Assembly: GCA_902766855.1 (NCBI GenBank)
Contig: CACXFE010000029.1
Location: 1 to 15,076 of the forward strand
Direction: 5' to 3'
Length of the DNA stretch: 15,076 nt
From: Oscillospiraceae bacterium
GTDB taxonomy: Bacteria; Bacillota; Clostridia; Oscillospirales; Acutalibacteraceae
The notes below the pieces were generated by a model, which saw only the letters and a list, made by a program, of their open reading frames with translations, did no database searches and was not told the DNA's origin. Positions within the stretch are counted from its first letter, which is position 1. Each line of letters starts with the position of its first letter. Both the position numbers and the translations under genes were made by a program. Below, one piece after another: positions 14,123 to 15,076 of this stretch.

Positions 14123-14920
14123 ATGAAAGCGTTTTTAGAGATCGTGGAAAAAATCTTTGCCAACCATCTGGTGCGGTCGGTGTTGGTGTTGGCAATCGGG
14201 TTGGCGGTGTATAAACTGATTTCCGCGCTTTTGCTGAACCGAGGGAAAAAACTGCGGGGAATGAGCGGCGGAAGGGGAGAAACCTACCTTCATCTGACCA
14301 ACAGTGTGATCAAATATACGGTGTTGATCGTTACGGTGCTGATGTTTTTGCAGGTCAACGATGTGAATGTATCTTCCATGATTGCCGGGATCGGCATTGT
14401 GGGGGTGGTGCTGGGCTTGACCGTGCAGGACGCGCTGAAAGACATCATCCGCGGATTTACCATTATCTCAGACGGGTATTTTAAAGTGGGCGATCTTGTG
14501 AAATACCGAGATATCGAGGGCAAAGTGCTGGAATTGGGGTTAAAAACCACCAAGATCCGGGATATTCTCACCGAAAATATCATTTCGATCCCCAACAGAA
14601 GCATTGAAGAAATACAAGTGGTTTCCGATTTTATTTATTTGGATATTCCGATGCCGTATGAATTGGATCTGGCTACTTCCGAAGCGATCGCCGGGGAAAT
14701 CGCCGCGCGCGTGGAAACCAGCAATTTGGTGAAAGCCTGCACTTATCGCGGGGTGAATCGCCTGGCGGATTCTTCCATTCAGTATCAACTGCGTGTGGAA
14801 TGCGGGGATAACCAGTATAAATTGCAGGTGCGCCGGAATGCCCTGGGCACAATTTTGAAGGTGTTGGAAGAACACGGTGTTTCCGTGCCGTACAATCAAC
14901 TGGATGTGCATACCAAATAA
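14123..14920 (+). CDS. small mechanosensitive ion channel, MscS family
   Basis: MscS channels open under membrane tension to release solutes during hypo-osmotic shock. The 265 residues are close to the minimal MscS architecture: three membrane helices (about 15-37, 59-78 and 84-112), the third being the pore helix with the family pattern GIGIVGVVLGLTVQDALKDIIRGF, followed by the beta domain (GYFKVGDLVKYRDIEGKVLELGLKTTKIRD, then NIISIPNRSI) and the alpha/beta C-terminal vestibule. ATG 14123 follows GGGGGA at 14112-14117 by 5 bases. In many Firmicutes prmA follows dnaJ; here this channel does. Heptameric assembly is a family property, not visible here. Confidence 0.93.
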   Translation: MKAFLEIVEKIFANHLVRSVLVLAIGLAVYKLISALLLNRGKKLRGMSGGRGETYLHLTNSVIKYTVLIVTVLMFLQVNDVNVSSMIAGIGIVGVVLGLTVQDALKDIIRGFTIISDGYFKVGDLVKYRDIEGKVLELGLKTTKIRDILTENIISIPNRSIEEIQVVSDFIYLDIPMPYELDLATSEAIAGEIAARVETSNLVKACTYRGVNRLADSSIQYQLRVECGDNQYKLQVRRNALGTILKVLEEHGVSVPYNQLDVHTK

Positions 14921-14960
14921 GCAAGATTTGATAAAATAATGTCAACAGACATTAAAATAT

Positions 14961-14990
14961 AGCGGGTTGCCTTATGAAAGGCAACCCGCT
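14961..14990. terminator. 13-bp perfect hairpin downstream of the mscS-type gene
   Basis: AGCGGGTTGCCTT (14961-14973) pairs perfectly with AAGGCAACCCGCT (14978-14990) over an ATGA loop. No T-run follows on the plus strand; on the minus strand it is followed by TATATTTTA, a somewhat better tail. The flanks ACAGAC (14945-14950) and GTCTGT (14994-14999) pair too, extending the structure. It may be a terminator on either strand or part of a structured RNA. Confidence 0.6.
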
Positions 14991-15021
14991 TCAGTCTGTC
15001 GAAAAACCAAAATCAACCACT

Positions 15022-15052
15022 TGGCGCCGATTTCGGCGCCATTTTTGTTTTT
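15022..15052 (+). terminator. intrinsic terminator near the right edge
   Basis: TGGCGCCG (15022-15029) pairs with CGGCGCCA (15034-15041) over ATTT, followed by TTTTTGTTTTT (15042-15052), a textbook intrinsic terminator. It ends either the mscS-type transcript or a small RNA starting after it. Confidence 0.88.
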
Positions 15053-15076
15053 CCGGCGACAAGTGCGTCGGAAAAA
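15048..15076. repeat. further inverted repeat cut by the window edge
   Basis: TTTTTCCG (15048-15055) is the reverse complement of CGGAAAAA (15069-15076), and CGAC (15057-15060) mirrors GTCG (15067-15070) inside it. It shares its T-run with the terminator to the left. The right side is truncated, so its role cannot be judged; a minus-strand terminator for a gene beyond the edge is possible. Confidence 0.45.

Noticed and set aside
14928..14958. Promoter TTGATA/TAAAAT for a right-hand small RNA
   Set aside because: The spacer is 19 bases and both elements deviate, so I mention it only in the finding and do not call it.
1..15076. CRISPR array, insertion sequence, prophage, toxin-antitoxin or defence system
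   Set aside because: No direct repeat array, transposase, integrase, terminal repeats or small toxin/antitoxin pair is seen; gene content and codon use look uniform.

Overview
The window looks like ordinary chromosomal backbone from a spore-forming, low-to-moderate GC Gram-positive, most likely a Clostridia member of the Oscillospirales/Ruminococcaceae type. The basis is the class I heat-shock order hrcA-grpE-dnaK-dnaJ behind a perfect CIRCE operator, a DnaK with the short Gram-positive ATPase domain, a TmcAL-type tRNA ligase, a SpoIIQ-like sporulation peptidase, AGGAGG-type ribosome binding sites and consensus sigma-A promoters. Genus cannot be fixed by eye. All recognised genes lie on the plus strand.

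Layout. Positions 1-1819 hold the 3' part of tmcAL (tRNA-Met wobble acetylation) and a closely following DUF4380-like gene. From 1902 to 7285 six tightly packed genes run tex, an EamA-type transporter, tsaE, tsaB, rpiB and upp; three junctions are overlapping stop/start codons or nearly so, and the run ends in a strong hairpin terminator (7306-7346). Positions 7346-7581 are noncoding, with inverted repeats and a sigma-G/F-like promoter in front of a monocistronic SpoIIQ-like M23 peptidase gene that ends in its own terminator. A perfect TTGACA-N17-TATAAT promoter then drives a DUF4886 SGNH-hydrolase gene. The heat-shock operon hrcA-grpE-dnaK-dnaJ (9304-14004) follows, with sigma-A promoter and CIRCE upstream and a GC-rich hairpin between dnaK and dnaJ; its terminator swallows the dnaJ stop codon. 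Last comes a small MscS channel gene with its own promoter, then a 156-nt noncoding stretch of stacked inverted repeats running to the window edge.

How the genes work together. HrcA represses its own operon through CIRCE, and DnaK, DnaJ and GrpE form one chaperone cycle. TsaE and TsaB are two parts of the bacterial t6A tRNA-modification machinery; their partners TsaD and TsaC are not here. RpiB and Upp both bear on ribose-phosphate/PRPP and nucleotide salvage. TmcAL and TsaE/TsaB both act in tRNA modification, but the rest of the gene order looks like housekeeping linkage and not a single pathway.

I found no mobile element, CRISPR array, tRNA, rRNA or obviously new multi-gene system. The points most worth a second look are the SpoIIQ-like gene with its forespore-type promoter, the structured noncoding stretches at 7346-7480 and 14941-15076, the dnaK-dnaJ hairpin, the separation of tsaE-tsaB from rimI/tsaD, and the two poorly characterised genes (DUF4380-like and DUF4886).
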